Source of the DNA: Streptomyces sp. 378
GTDB lineage: Bacteria > Actinomycetota > Actinomycetes > Streptomycetales > Streptomycetaceae
Length of the DNA: 35,079 bases
Assembly: GCF_030124145.1 (NCBI RefSeq)
Contig: NZ_JASKMS010000048.1
Location: 1-35,079, forward strand
Reading direction: 5' to 3'
The translations under genes and the position numbers were made by a program. This document shows, piece by piece, positions 7,213 to 15,842 of the stretch (positions are counted from its first letter, which is position 1; each line of letters opens with the position of its first letter). The notes below the pieces were generated by a model. It made no database searches. It had not been told where the DNA came from and was given only the letters and a program-made list of their open reading frames with translations.

Positions 7213-8106
7213 ATGGCCGCCCTCACCGCCACCGCCCCCGCCCGCCCGCGCAAGCTCCTGGCCTCGCGCAGGACCCGGGCCGGCATCCTCTACGCCCTGC
7301 CGGTCGTCGTCTATCTGCTGGTGCTGTTCGTCTACCCGATCTTCAGCACGCTGTTCCTCAGCCTGAAGAACACCGACGGATCGCTGACGCTGCACTGGTA
7401 CGCCGACGCGCTCACGGGTGTCAACCTGTCCGTGCTGTTCACCACGCTGCGCATCTCGGCGGAGACGGCGCTGTTCAGCCTCGTCTTCGGGTTCGTCCTG
7501 GCCAACGCGGTCTCCCGGCTCAAGCCCGTGTGGGCCGGTCTGGCCATGCTGGTCGTGGTCGTGCCGCACTTCATCAGCGCCCTGGTACGCACCTACGGCT
7601 GGATCATCATGCTCGGCGACAAGGGCCTGGTGAACGAGACTCTGGCGAGCCTGTGGGTTCCCGGGGCGCCGTACCAGCTTCTCTACAACGAGATCGGCGT
7701 GGTCATCGGCACGACCTCGGTGATGCTGCCGTACACGGTGCTGCTGCTGTACGGCGTGATGCGCGGCGTGGACCGGCGGCTGCTGGCCGCCGCGGCCAGC
7801 ATGGGCGCGGGGCGGGTGACCATCTTCCGTCGGGTCTACCTGCCGCTGGTCGCCCCGGGCCTGGCCAGTGCCGGACTGCTCAGCTTCATCCTGTCGCTGG
7901 GCTACTACATCACCCCCGCCCTGATGGGCGGACCCAACCAGACGATGATCGCCTCCCTGATCAACCAGCAGGTGACGAAGGAGAACCAGTGGAACGGGGC
8001 GGCCGCTGAAGGCGTCATCCTGCTGCTGCTCACCTTCGCCGGACTGCTGCTGGTCAAGCTCATCACCTCCCTCGGCGCCAGCCGTAAGAAGAGGAGCGCG
8101 TCATGA
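7213..8106 (+). CDS. ABC-importer permease, PotB type
   Basis: The 297-residue integral membrane protein has about six hydrophobic segments beginning with ILYALPVVVYLLVLFVYPIF. It carries the cytoplasmic EAA-type loop ASMGAGRVTIFRRVYLPLVA, which docks on the ATPase. The ATG comes three bases after the TGA of the ATPase gene. It ends with a 4-nt ATGA overlap into the second permease. The family imports spermidine/putrescine-like compounds together with its PotC partner. Confidence 0.9.
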   Translation: MAALTATAPARPRKLLASRRTRAGILYALPVVVYLLVLFVYPIFSTLFLSLKNTDGSLTLHWYADALTGVNLSVLFTTLRISAETALFSLVFGFVLANAVSRLKPVWAGLAMLVVVVPHFISALVRTYGWIIMLGDKGLVNETLASLWVPGAPYQLLYNEIGVVIGTTSVMLPYTVLLLYGVMRGVDRRLLAAAASMGAGRVTIFRRVYLPLVAPGLASAGLLSFILSLGYYITPALMGGPNQTMIASLINQQVTKENQWNGAAAEGVILLLLTFAGLLLVKLITSLGASRKKRSAS

Positions 8107-8969
8107 TGCAGCTGCGCAGCACCCTCGCCGGGCGGATCGCCCTGACCGCGGCGGCCAGCGTGATCCTGCTGTTCCTGGCCCTGCCGATCGTCGTCATCAT
8201 CGTCACCTCCTTCAGCGACAACGCCTTCGCCGCCTTCCCGCCCCACGCGTGGACGCTGCACTGGTACGAGGCGCTGTTCGCCGACGGCAGCAAGTGGCCG
8301 GCCGCGCTGTCACTGAGCGCGCTCGTCGCCGCCCTGAGCACCGTCTTCTCGCTGATCATCGGCGTGACGGCGGCGACCGCCCTGACCCGCAGCGAACTCC
8401 CGCTGCGCTCCGCGGTCTACGCCCTGGTCCTCGGCCCCCTCCTCATCCCGAACATCGTCACCGCCCTGGGCCTGTTCCTGCTGTTCGAGCCGGCCTCGAT
8501 GCTGGGCAGCCCGCTGGCGATCGCCCTCGGGCACACCGTGCTGGCCTCGCCGATCGCGGTGCTGATCCTCGTGGCCACCCTGCGCGGCATCGACGAACGG
8601 CTGGAGGACGCCGCAGCCAGCATGGGCGCCGGCCGCCTGACGATCGCCCGGCGGATCACCTTCCCCCTCGCCGCACCGGGAATGATCGCGGCGGCGATCT
8701 TCTCCTTCATCACCAGCTTCGACGAGTTCTACATCTCCCAGTTCCTGTCCTCGGTCAACACCGTCACCCTGCCGGTGCAGATCTACAACTCCCTGACCTT
8801 CGATATCGATCCCAGCGTGACCGCGATCAGCGCCATCCTCATAGCCTTCGCGATCCTCGCCCTCGCCCTGGTGGCCCTGGTGCGCTGGCTCGGCTCGGGC
8901 CGGCAGGACTCCCTGCTGTCCGTCGAGAACACGGCAGGGATCGCTGCCCCTGGAGGCGAAGCCGTATGA
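8103..8969 (+). CDS. ABC-importer permease, PotC type
   Basis: The 288-residue membrane protein is the second channel subunit. The first membrane segment is SVILLFLALPIVVIIVTSF and the EAA-type loop is AASMGAGRLTIARRITFPLA. It overlaps the previous permease by ATGA at 8103-8106 and the aminotransferase by ATGA at 8966-8969, so transporter and first catabolic enzyme are translationally coupled. That supports a shared substrate. Confidence 0.9.
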   Translation: MMQLRSTLAGRIALTAAASVILLFLALPIVVIIVTSFSDNAFAAFPPHAWTLHWYEALFADGSKWPAALSLSALVAALSTVFSLIIGVTAATALTRSELPLRSAVYALVLGPLLIPNIVTALGLFLLFEPASMLGSPLAIALGHTVLASPIAVLILVATLRGIDERLEDAAASMGAGRLTIARRITFPLAAPGMIAAAIFSFITSFDEFYISQFLSSVNTVTLPVQIYNSLTFDIDPSVTAISAILIAFAILALALVALVRWLGSGRQDSLLSVENTAGIAAPGGEAV

Positions 8970-10324
8970 CCACCACCACCGCTCAGCGGCACCTGCTGCT
9001 GAACATGACCGCCAATGGATCGCTCGCGAAACCCGGCAAGGAACTCTTCGTCGTACGCCACGGCGAGGGACCGTACGTCGACGACGCGGTCGGCAACCGG
9101 TACATCGACGGCCTGTCCGGGCTGTACTGCTGCCAGATCGGCTACTCCTACGCCGACGAGATCGCCGAAGCGGCCCAGAAGCAGCTGCGCGAACTGTGCT
9201 ACAGCCCCCTGTGGTCGGAGTCCGCGCACCCCACCGCACTCCAACTCGCCGAACGGATCGCCGCCCTGGCGCCCGACGGCATCGAGCACGTCTTCTTCAG
9301 CGGCGGCGGCGCCGAGGCCGTGGAGACCGCGTGGAAGATCGCCCGCAGGTACCACACCCTGCGTGGCGAGCCGGGCCGGATCAAGGCGATCGCCCGGCGC
9401 GGCGCCTACCACGGCCTGACCCTCGGGGCCCTGTCCTTCACCGACGACCCCGGCCTCACCGAGCCCTACGGTCCTCCCGCCGTGGAGACCCACTTCATCG
9501 CCAACACCAACCGCACGGCCCTGGATTCGCCGCTCGACGAGGCGGCCTTCACCGAATACCTGCTCGCCGACGTGGAGGCCACCGTCCTAGCGGCGGGCCC
9601 GGAGACGGTCGCGATGCTCATCGCGGAACCGGTGCAGAACCGCGGCGGCTGCATCACTCCGCCGGAGGGCTACTGGCAGGGCCTGCGCCGGCTGGCCGAC
9701 CAGTACGGCTTCCTGCTGGTCGCCGACGAGGTCATCACCGCCTTCGGACGGCTGGGGGAGTGGTTCGGCGGCGAGCTGTACGGGGCCCGCCCGGACGTCG
9801 TCACCGTCGCCAAGGGCATCACCGCCGGCTACGCCCCGATGGGCGCGACCCTGGTCGCGGACCGCGTCGCCGAGGTGATCAACCGTCCCGGCGAGGTCCT
9901 CAACCACGGCTACACCTTCAGCGGCCACCCGCTGAGCGCGGCCATCGCCCTGCGCAGCCTGGACATCATCGAGCGGGACCGGGTCCTGGACAACGTCCGC
10001 GGCCACCAGGACCACCTGGCACGGCGCATGGCGTCCCTCGGTGAGCTGCCGATCGTCGGCGACGTCCGAGGTGCCGGATTCTTCTACGCCGTCGAGCTCG
10101 TCGGCGACCTCGACGGGGGCGGCTTCAGCGACCGGGCCCGCACCGAGCTCGTCACCGACCTGATCCCGCGTCGCCTGCGCGAGGCCGGGCTCCTCGCCCG
10201 CGTCTACAACCGCGCCGCCCCCCTGGTCCAGATCGCGCCCCCGCTGATCAGCGACCGCGAACTGCTCGACCGTATCGCCGACATCATCGCTCAGACCCTC
10301 GCCGAGGCGTCCGACCGTCTGTGA
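8966..10324 (+). CDS. Class III PLP-dependent aminotransferase (omega-amine / diamine type)
   Basis: The 452-residue product is a fold-type I class III aminotransferase that would move an omega-amino group from an amine or diamine to pyruvate or 2-oxoglutarate and leave an aldehyde. The PLP lysine is Lys283 (TVAKGITAGYAPMGA) and the cofactor-pyridine aspartate is Asp254 (VADEVITAFGR). GGGAEAVETAWKIAR is the phosphate-binding part and EPVQNRGGC is typical of the putrescine, taurine and beta-alanine-pyruvate branch. The start at 8966 is fixed by the ATGA overlap with the permease gene and by GGAGG just upstream. The aldehyde dehydrogenase two genes downstream is the expected next step. Confidence 0.88.
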   Translation: MTTTTAQRHLLLNMTANGSLAKPGKELFVVRHGEGPYVDDAVGNRYIDGLSGLYCCQIGYSYADEIAEAAQKQLRELCYSPLWSESAHPTALQLAERIAALAPDGIEHVFFSGGGAEAVETAWKIARRYHTLRGEPGRIKAIARRGAYHGLTLGALSFTDDPGLTEPYGPPAVETHFIANTNRTALDSPLDEAAFTEYLLADVEATVLAAGPETVAMLIAEPVQNRGGCITPPEGYWQGLRRLADQYGFLLVADEVITAFGRLGEWFGGELYGARPDVVTVAKGITAGYAPMGATLVADRVAEVINRPGEVLNHGYTFSGHPLSAAIALRSLDIIERDRVLDNVRGHQDHLARRMASLGELPIVGDVRGAGFFYAVELVGDLDGGGFSDRARTELVTDLIPRRLREAGLLARVYNRAAPLVQIAPPLISDRELLDRIADIIAQTLAEASDRL

Positions 10325-10350
10325 TCCACCTCTTCGAAAGGAACCCCCTG

Positions 10351-11304
10351 ATGTACTCCATCGGTCCGCTGACCGTCGCCCCCGGCGAGCGCGCCCAGGG
10401 CCTGATCCCGGTCGGCACCAGCACCTACGGCGTGGAGCTCGGCATACCGCTCATCGTCGTCAACGGCGCCGAGGACGGTCCGGTCCTGTGCGTGGACGCG
10501 GGCGTGCACGGCGACGAGTACGACGGCCAGGAGGCCATCCGCCGCGTCCTCGCCGCGATCGACCCGGCCACCCTGCGCGGCACGCTGGTCGGCATCCCCT
10601 GCATGAACACCCCCGCCTTCGAGGCGGCCGCCCGCACCAGCGGTCTCGACCACCTCAATCTCAACCGCATCTTCCCCGGCGATACGGACGGCTCGTACTC
10701 CCTGCGCCTGGCCGCCACCTTCGTCGAGCAGGTCGTCCCGGCCATCGACGCCCTGGTGGACCTGCACACCGGCGGCACCTTCGGCGAGATCGCCCCGCTC
10801 GTCATCCTTCAGGGCGGCTATGAGGAACTGGCGACGGATCTCGCCCTCGCGGCCGGGCACGAGCTGGTCTGGAAGGGCGGCAAATGGGGCGGCACGGTCC
10901 GCCACCCCACCCTCGCGGCCGGCAAGCCCGCCGTCACCATCGAGGCCGGCGGCGGTACCTACCGCGAGGCCAACGTCCAGCTGCACATCGACTCGATCCG
11001 CAACATCATGCGGCAGCTCGGCATGATCGAAGGCGAGGTGCGGCGGAGGGACACCTACACGGCCGTCTCCGGCACCTTCGCCCGCTCCACGGCCGGCGGC
11101 TTCTTCCTCGGTCACGCCGAGCCGGGCGAGAGCTGCAAGGAAGGCGACCTGATCGCCCACGTCGTCGACCACTACGGCAACGCGCTGGAGGAGGTCCGCG
11201 CCCCGCAGGACGGCATCGTGCTCTGGGTGCGCCGGATCCGCACCGTCCGGCCCGGTGACGAGGTCGTCATCTTCGGCGAGATCCAGGGAGAGATCCGGCC
11301 ATGA
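10351..11304 (+). CDS. Zinc deacylase of the succinylglutamate desuccinylase / aspartoacylase family, copy 2
   Basis: The 317-residue product is a paralogue of the deacylase at 3917. Zinc ligands are DAGVHGDE (His53, Glu56) and DLHTGG (His139), with NLNRIFPGD and the IEAGGGTYREAN catalytic segment, and a C-terminal barrel-like domain (TVRPGDEVVIFGEI at the end). ATG at 10351 is chosen over the overlapping GTG at 10321. GAAAGG lies upstream of the ATG, and the N-terminus then aligns with copy 1 (MYSIGPLTVAPG against MTLTIGPLSAEPG). It overlaps the aldehyde dehydrogenase by ATGA. The two copies are clearly diverged, so they may act on different acyl forms. DoeB/EutE-like activity is one possibility. 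Confidence 0.85.
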   Translation: MYSIGPLTVAPGERAQGLIPVGTSTYGVELGIPLIVVNGAEDGPVLCVDAGVHGDEYDGQEAIRRVLAAIDPATLRGTLVGIPCMNTPAFEAAARTSGLDHLNLNRIFPGDTDGSYSLRLAATFVEQVVPAIDALVDLHTGGTFGEIAPLVILQGGYEELATDLALAAGHELVWKGGKWGGTVRHPTLAAGKPAVTIEAGGGTYREANVQLHIDSIRNIMRQLGMIEGEVRRRDTYTAVSGTFARSTAGGFFLGHAEPGESCKEGDLIAHVVDHYGNALEEVRAPQDGIVLWVRRIRTVRPGDEVVIFGEIQGEIRP

Positions 11305-12755
11305 GCGGCGACACCCGGCTGCTTCTCGTCGGCGGCAAGCAGCTCCCGGCCGCCGACGGCCGCACCCTCACCGTCCTCGATCCGTCGGACGGGTCGGCCT
11401 TCGCCGAGGTGGCGCTGGCCGGCCCGGCGGACGTGGACCAGGCTGTGGCAGCGGCCAGAGCGGCGTTCACCTCGCCCGAGTGGGCCCGGATGCGCGCCGC
11501 CGACCGGGGCCGGATCCTGTACCGCATCGCCGAGGCCATTCGCCACCAGGGCGAGCGCCTGGCCCGCCTGGAGAGCCAGGACGTCGGCAAGCCGCTCAGC
11601 CAGGCCAAGGCCGACGTCGAGTCCGCCGCCCGCTACTTCGAGTTCTACGCCGGCTTCGCCGACAAGCTCGGCGGCACAACGATCCCCCTCGGCCCCGGTC
11701 TGGTCGACTACACCCTCCGCGAGCCGATCGGTGTCTCCGGCCAGATCATCCCGTTCAACTATCCGCTGCAGAACACCGCGAGGGGCTCCGCCCCGGCGCT
11801 GGCGGCGGGCTGCACGGTGGTGCTCAAGCCGTCGCCGGAGGCGCCGCTCACCCCGCTGGAGATCGGCCGCATCGCCCTCGAGTGCGGCCTTCCGCCGGGC
11901 GTGCTGAACGTCGTCCCCGGCGACGGCGAGACCGGCGCGGCCCTCGCCGGTCACCCGGACATCGACCAGGTCACCTTCACCGGCTCGGTGCCGACCGGCA
12001 TCAAGGTCGCCCAGGCGGCCGCCGCCAACGTGGTGCCCTCGGTCACCGAACTGGGTGGCAAGTCGCCGATCGTCGTCTTCGCGGACGCCGACTTCGACCT
12101 GGCGCTGAAGGCGATCCTGGGTGCCTCGTTCAGCAACGCCGGGCAGATGTGCTCGGCGGGAACGCGGCTGCTGCTCCAGCGCGGCGCCGGGGAGTTCCTG
12201 GACCGGCTGGCCGAGAAGATCGCCACCCTGCGCGTCGGCCCCGGCCTGACGGACCCGGACATCGGCCCGCTGGTCGCCGCCCGGCAGCGCGACCGGGTGC
12301 TGGGCTACCTCGATCTGGCACGGCAGGAGGGCGCGACGGTGCGCGTCGGCGGCGGCGCGCCGTCGGACCCGGCCCTGGCCGAGGGCTACTACGTCGAGCC
12401 GACCGTCCTCACCGGCCTGACGAATGACGCCCGTTGTGCTCGCGAGGAGATCTTCGGCCCCGTCATCACCGTGATCGACTTCGATGACGCGGACGAAGCC
12501 CTGGAGATCGCCAACGACAGCCCGTACGGCCTCGCCTCCTACGTCTGGACCCGCGACATCGACAAGGCGATGCGCCTGGCCGAGGGCATCCGCGCCGGCC
12601 AGGTCTACGTCAACGCCACCGGCGTCGGCACCGGCGTCGAGCTGCCGTTCGGCGGCTACAAGCACAGCGGCTGGGGCCGGGAGAAGGGCCTCGAAGCCCT
12701 GGACAGCTACACGCAGACCAAGAACGTCTGCATCGGATTCGGGAGCCGGTCATGA
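11301..12755 (+). CDS. NAD(P)-dependent aldehyde dehydrogenase
   Basis: The 484-residue product has the normal length and motifs of the ALDH superfamily. It would oxidise the aldehyde made by the aminotransferase or amine oxidases to a carboxylate. The catalytic cysteine is Cys284 (NAGQMCSAGTRL), the general base is Glu250 (TELGGKSP), the oxyanion asparagine is in PFNYPL, and the NAD site is FTGSVPTG. The C-terminus has ELPFGGYKHSGWGREKG, as in betaine- and gamma-aminobutyraldehyde-type enzymes. It overlaps both neighbours by 4 nt (11301-11304 and 12752-12755). The specific aldehyde is unknown. Confidence 0.92.
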   Translation: MSGDTRLLLVGGKQLPAADGRTLTVLDPSDGSAFAEVALAGPADVDQAVAAARAAFTSPEWARMRAADRGRILYRIAEAIRHQGERLARLESQDVGKPLSQAKADVESAARYFEFYAGFADKLGGTTIPLGPGLVDYTLREPIGVSGQIIPFNYPLQNTARGSAPALAAGCTVVLKPSPEAPLTPLEIGRIALECGLPPGVLNVVPGDGETGAALAGHPDIDQVTFTGSVPTGIKVAQAAAANVVPSVTELGGKSPIVVFADADFDLALKAILGASFSNAGQMCSAGTRLLLQRGAGEFLDRLAEKIATLRVGPGLTDPDIGPLVAARQRDRVLGYLDLARQEGATVRVGGGAPSDPALAEGYYVEPTVLTGLTNDARCAREEIFGPVITVIDFDDADEALEIANDSPYGLASYVWTRDIDKAMRLAEGIRAGQVYVNATGVGTGVELPFGGYKHSGWGREKGLEALDSYTQTKNVCIGFGSRS

Positions 12756-13690
12756 GGTATCACACGCTGGGGGAACGCGGCCCGACCGTCTCCGTCGTCG
12801 GCGTCGGAGGCAACAACTTCGGCGCCCGCCTCGACGAGGACGGCACGAAGGCCGTCGTCCACGCGGCCCTCGACGCCGGGATCACCCTGTTCGACACCGC
12901 CGACATGTACGGCGGTTTCGGGGAGCGCGGCGGCTCCCGCGGCGACGGCGAACGACTCCTCGGTGCCGCCCTCAAGGAACACCGTGACCAGGTCGTCCTG
13001 GCCACCAAGTTCGGCATGGAGATGGACGAGGAGGCGGAACGGCACGGCCCGCGCGGCTCCCGCCGCTACGTCCGGTACGCCCTCGAGGCGTCGCTGCGCC
13101 GGCTCGGCACCGACCGGATCGACCTGTACCAGTACCACGAGCCGGACGGCGTCACCCCGCTGGAGGAGACGGTCGCCGCCCTGCGCGAGCTGGTCGACGA
13201 GGGCAAGATCGGCCACATCGGCTGCTCCAACCTCCCGGCCGAGGGCCTGTCCGACGCCTTCGTGTCCACCCAGGCCCGCTACCACCTGCTCGACCGCGGC
13301 GTGGAGAACGACCTGATCCCCGCGTGCCTGCGCAACGGCGTCGGCCTGCTGCCGTACTACCCGCTGGCCAACGGCCTGCTCAGCGGCAAGTACCGGCGCG
13401 GCGAGCAGCCCCCGCCCGGAAGCCGCCTGTCCTGGCGCCAGGGCTGGCTCACCGACGAAGCCCTCGACAAGGTCGAGGCGCTCACGGCGTACGGCGCCGA
13501 ACGCGGCCTGACCCTCCTCCAGGTAGCGGTCGGCGGGCTCGCCGCACTCCCCGCGGTCGGCTCGGTCATCTGCGGTGCCATGACTCCGGAGCAGGTGACC
13601 GCCAACGCCGCGGCGGCCGACTGGATCCCCGACACCGCGGACCTGGCCGCGCTCGACGCGATCGTCGCTCCTGGCGAACGCGTCGTCTGA
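12752..13690 (+). CDS. Aldo/keto reductase
   Basis: The 312-residue product is a TIM-barrel NADP(H) oxidoreductase of the aldo/keto reductase family. The catalytic tetrad is visible: Asp and Tyr in DTADMYGG, Lys in LATKFG, and His in YQYHEPDG. SLRRLGTDRIDLYQYH is the family signature and GCSNLPAE follows. It is probably a cytoplasmic enzyme that reduces an aldehyde or ketone intermediate, or oxidises an alcohol, of the pathway. ATG overlaps the stop of the dehydrogenase gene. Confidence 0.9.
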   Translation: MRYHTLGERGPTVSVVGVGGNNFGARLDEDGTKAVVHAALDAGITLFDTADMYGGFGERGGSRGDGERLLGAALKEHRDQVVLATKFGMEMDEEAERHGPRGSRRYVRYALEASLRRLGTDRIDLYQYHEPDGVTPLEETVAALRELVDEGKIGHIGCSNLPAEGLSDAFVSTQARYHLLDRGVENDLIPACLRNGVGLLPYYPLANGLLSGKYRRGEQPPPGSRLSWRQGWLTDEALDKVEALTAYGAERGLTLLQVAVGGLAALPAVGSVICGAMTPEQVTANAAAADWIPDTADLAALDAIVAPGERVV

Positions 13691-13736
13691 AACCCCCACC
13701 TCCACCTCAACACTTCACGGATCGAGGCTGAACACC

Positions 13737-14441
13737 ATGCGAGACACCCAGCGAGAGATCGTCACCTTCGACGCCTACGGCACCCTGATCGACTTCCAGC
13801 TCGGGCCCACCACCCTGAAGATCCTTGCCGACTCCGGCCGGCTGGACCTGGACAACCTGGACGTCGACGAGTTCCTCGACGACTTCCGCGTCATGCGCTT
13901 CCAGGCCGTCCTGGAGGCGTACCGCCCCTACCACGAGATCCTGCACTCCAGCCTGCGCAACGCCATGCGCCTGCACGGTCTGGAGTACCGCGAGTCCGAC
14001 GGCGACGCGCTCGTCGAGGCCGTCCCCACCTTCGGCCCCTTCCCCGAGGTGCCGGAGGCCCTGCGTCAGCTGAAGACCAAGTACGAGATCGCCATCATCT
14101 CCAACAGCGACGACAACCTGATCGCGCGCAACGTCGAGAACATCGGCGTCGAGTTCGACCACGTCATCACCGCCCAGCAGGCCGGCGCCTACAAGCCGGA
14201 CCGGCAGACGTTCGAGCACGCCTTCAAGGCGATGGGCGTCGAGCCGTCCCAGGTCATCCACACCGCCCAGGGCTGGGAGTACGACCAGATCGCGACCCGC
14301 GACCTCGGCCTGAAGCGCCGGGTGTGGATCAACCGCTACGGCCGGCCCGGCAGCGCCGACTACCAGCCGTACGACGAGCTGCCCGACCTGTCGGGCCTGC
14401 CGAAGCTGCTCGGCTGCCGACCCACGGCGACACAGGACTGA
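13737..14441 (+). CDS. HAD-superfamily hydrolase, type II haloacid dehalogenase-like
   Basis: The 234-residue product matches the L-2-haloacid dehalogenase (type II) subgroup. Motif I is TFDAYGTLIDF with nucleophile Asp12, motif II is IISNSDD, and motif III is around YKPDRQTFEHA. A helical cap lies between motifs I and II. Members hydrolyse C-halogen bonds or other small substrates through an aspartyl-ester intermediate. Its presence in an amine-catabolic operon is unexpected; it could act on a phosphorylated or halogenated intermediate, or be a detoxifier. It begins 46 bp after the reductase gene and ends 20 bp before the PuuB-like gene. Confidence 0.82.
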   Translation: MRDTQREIVTFDAYGTLIDFQLGPTTLKILADSGRLDLDNLDVDEFLDDFRVMRFQAVLEAYRPYHEILHSSLRNAMRLHGLEYRESDGDALVEAVPTFGPFPEVPEALRQLKTKYEIAIISNSDDNLIARNVENIGVEFDHVITAQQAGAYKPDRQTFEHAFKAMGVEPSQVIHTAQGWEYDQIATRDLGLKRRVWINRYGRPGSADYQPYDELPDLSGLPKLLGCRPTATQD

Positions 14442-14461
14442 GAAGCAAGAGGACGCACGCC

Positions 14462-15745
14462 ATGAAACAGATCCCCTACTGGCTGGACACAGCTCCCGCC
14501 CTGCCCGACCGTTCCGGGAAGGACCTGCCCGACGAGGCGGACGTGGTGGTGATAGGCGGCGGCCTCACCGGCCTGTCCACCGCCTATCACACCGCCCGCA
14601 AGGGTGCCCGGGTCGTCCTCGTCGAGAAGGACAAGGTCGGCTCGGGCGCCTCCGGCCGCAACGGCAGCATGTGTACCCAGGGCCTCACCATCGGTGTCGG
14701 CGAGGCCCGCAAGCGCTACGGCCAGGAGCGCGCCCGGGAGCTGTACGACTCCTTCCGCGAGGCGGTCGACGTCGTCGAGGAGCTGACACAGACCGAGCGG
14801 ATCGAATGCGACTTCAACCGCTCCGGCCGGCTCGGCGTCGCCGCCAAGCCGCAGCACTTCGAGTCCATGCGGGCCACCCAGCGTGACCTGGCCGAGAACT
14901 TCGACCACGAGACCCAGCTCCTGACCCGCAGCGAGCTCAAGTCCGAACTGGGCTCGGCTTATTACCACGGCGCTCTGCTCGACCCGCTGAGTGCCGCCTT
15001 GCACGTGGGCAAGTACGTCCACGGTCTCGCCGAGGCCGCCGAACGCGCCGGCGCGGAGATCCACGAACGCAACGCGGCCACCGGTCTCACCCGCCTGGCG
15101 GACGGCGGCTTCGTGGTCGACACCCTCAACGGCACGATCCGCGCCCAGCAGGTCATGGCGGCCACGGACGCCTACACCGACAAGGCGATGCCGTGGTTCC
15201 GCAAGCGGCTGATCAACGTCGGCAGCTTCATCATCGTCACCGAACCGCTCGGCGAGGCGCGCGCCAAGGAGCTCATCCCCAACGCCCGCCTGGTGGTCGA
15301 CTCCAAGAACATCGGCCACTACATCCGCCTCACCCCGGACAACCGTCTCGCCTTCGGCGGCCGGGCCCGCTTCGCCCCCTCCGACGCGGCCTCCGACGTC
15401 AAGAGCGGCGACATCCTGAAGCGGGAGATGACCGAGATCTTCCCGCAGCTCGCCGGGGTGGGGATCGACTACGTCTGGGGCGGCATGGTCGGCTTCTCCT
15501 GGGACCGCATCCCGCACGCAGGCGAGGCGGACGGCCTGTACTACTCCATGGGCTACTGCGGTCACGGTGTCCAGATGGCCACCTACATGGGCCGGGCGGT
15601 CGCCGAGATGATGGACGGCAAGCCGGAAGCCAACCCGCTCCGCGGCCTCGGCTTTCCCAAGGTCCCCGTCCCCTTCTACAACGGCACCGCATGGTTCCTG
15701 CCCTTCGGCGGCGCCTACTACAAGGCCAAGGACAAGCTCCGCTGA
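14462..15745 (+). CDS. FAD-dependent oxidoreductase, gamma-glutamylputrescine oxidase (PuuB)-like
   Basis: The 427-residue product is a DAO-superfamily amine oxidase. After a short N-terminal extension (IPYWLDTAP) the FAD fold is DVVVIGGGLTGLSTAYHTAR with Gly32, Gly34 and Gly37, followed by GSGASGRNGSM. The C-terminal motif is GLYYSMGYCGHGVQMATYMG. This organisation matches PuuB and related DadA-like enzymes that oxidise polyamine derivatives to aldehydes. It differs clearly from the sarcosine-oxidase-type enzyme at 2598, so the operon has two different flavin oxidases. ATG at 14462 is chosen because an AGAGGA motif precedes it and the upstream in-frame extension overlaps the HAD gene. It is the last gene before the terminator. 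Confidence 0.88.
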   Translation: MKQIPYWLDTAPALPDRSGKDLPDEADVVVIGGGLTGLSTAYHTARKGARVVLVEKDKVGSGASGRNGSMCTQGLTIGVGEARKRYGQERARELYDSFREAVDVVEELTQTERIECDFNRSGRLGVAAKPQHFESMRATQRDLAENFDHETQLLTRSELKSELGSAYYHGALLDPLSAALHVGKYVHGLAEAAERAGAEIHERNAATGLTRLADGGFVVDTLNGTIRAQQVMAATDAYTDKAMPWFRKRLINVGSFIIVTEPLGEARAKELIPNARLVVDSKNIGHYIRLTPDNRLAFGGRARFAPSDAASDVKSGDILKREMTEIFPQLAGVGIDYVWGGMVGFSWDRIPHAGEADGLYYSMGYCGHGVQMATYMGRAVAEMMDGKPEANPLRGLGFPKVPVPFYNGTAWFLPFGGAYYKAKDKLR

Positions 15746-15753
15746 ACAGACGA

Positions 15754-15842
15754 CACGGCGGTGACACCGCGGGGTAGTCCCGTGCAGCGGTTGCGGGAAG
15801 GACCCGCACTCTCGGGATCGCCCCCGCAGTGTCACCGCCGTG
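15754..15842 (+). terminator. Structured terminator at the end of the catabolic operon
   Basis: Outer arms 15754-15773 and 15823-15842 pair at 19 of 20 positions (CACGGCGGTGACACCGCGGG on the left). The 49-nt interior forms a second small hairpin, TGCGGG with CCCGCA. It starts nine bases after the stop at 15745. No U-tract follows. A transcript terminator or 3'-end stabiliser is the natural reading. Confidence 0.65.

Noticed and set aside
6043..7569. 508-codon minus-strand frame opposite the ATPase
   Set aside because: Same reason; charged, repetitive product.
8249..8965. In-frame N-terminal extension of the aminotransferase
   Set aside because: It would overlap the permease gene by 700 bp; the ATGA overlap at 8966 with GGAGG gives the proper start.
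11172..12665. 497-codon minus-strand frame opposite the aldehyde dehydrogenase
   Set aside because: Antisense shadow; no domain.
2598..15745. Assignment as the ectoine degradation (doe/eut) operon
   Set aside because: Deacylase, aminotransferase and dehydrogenase would fit, but the ectoine hydrolase (M24 family) is absent and the importer is Pot-type rather than Ehu-type.
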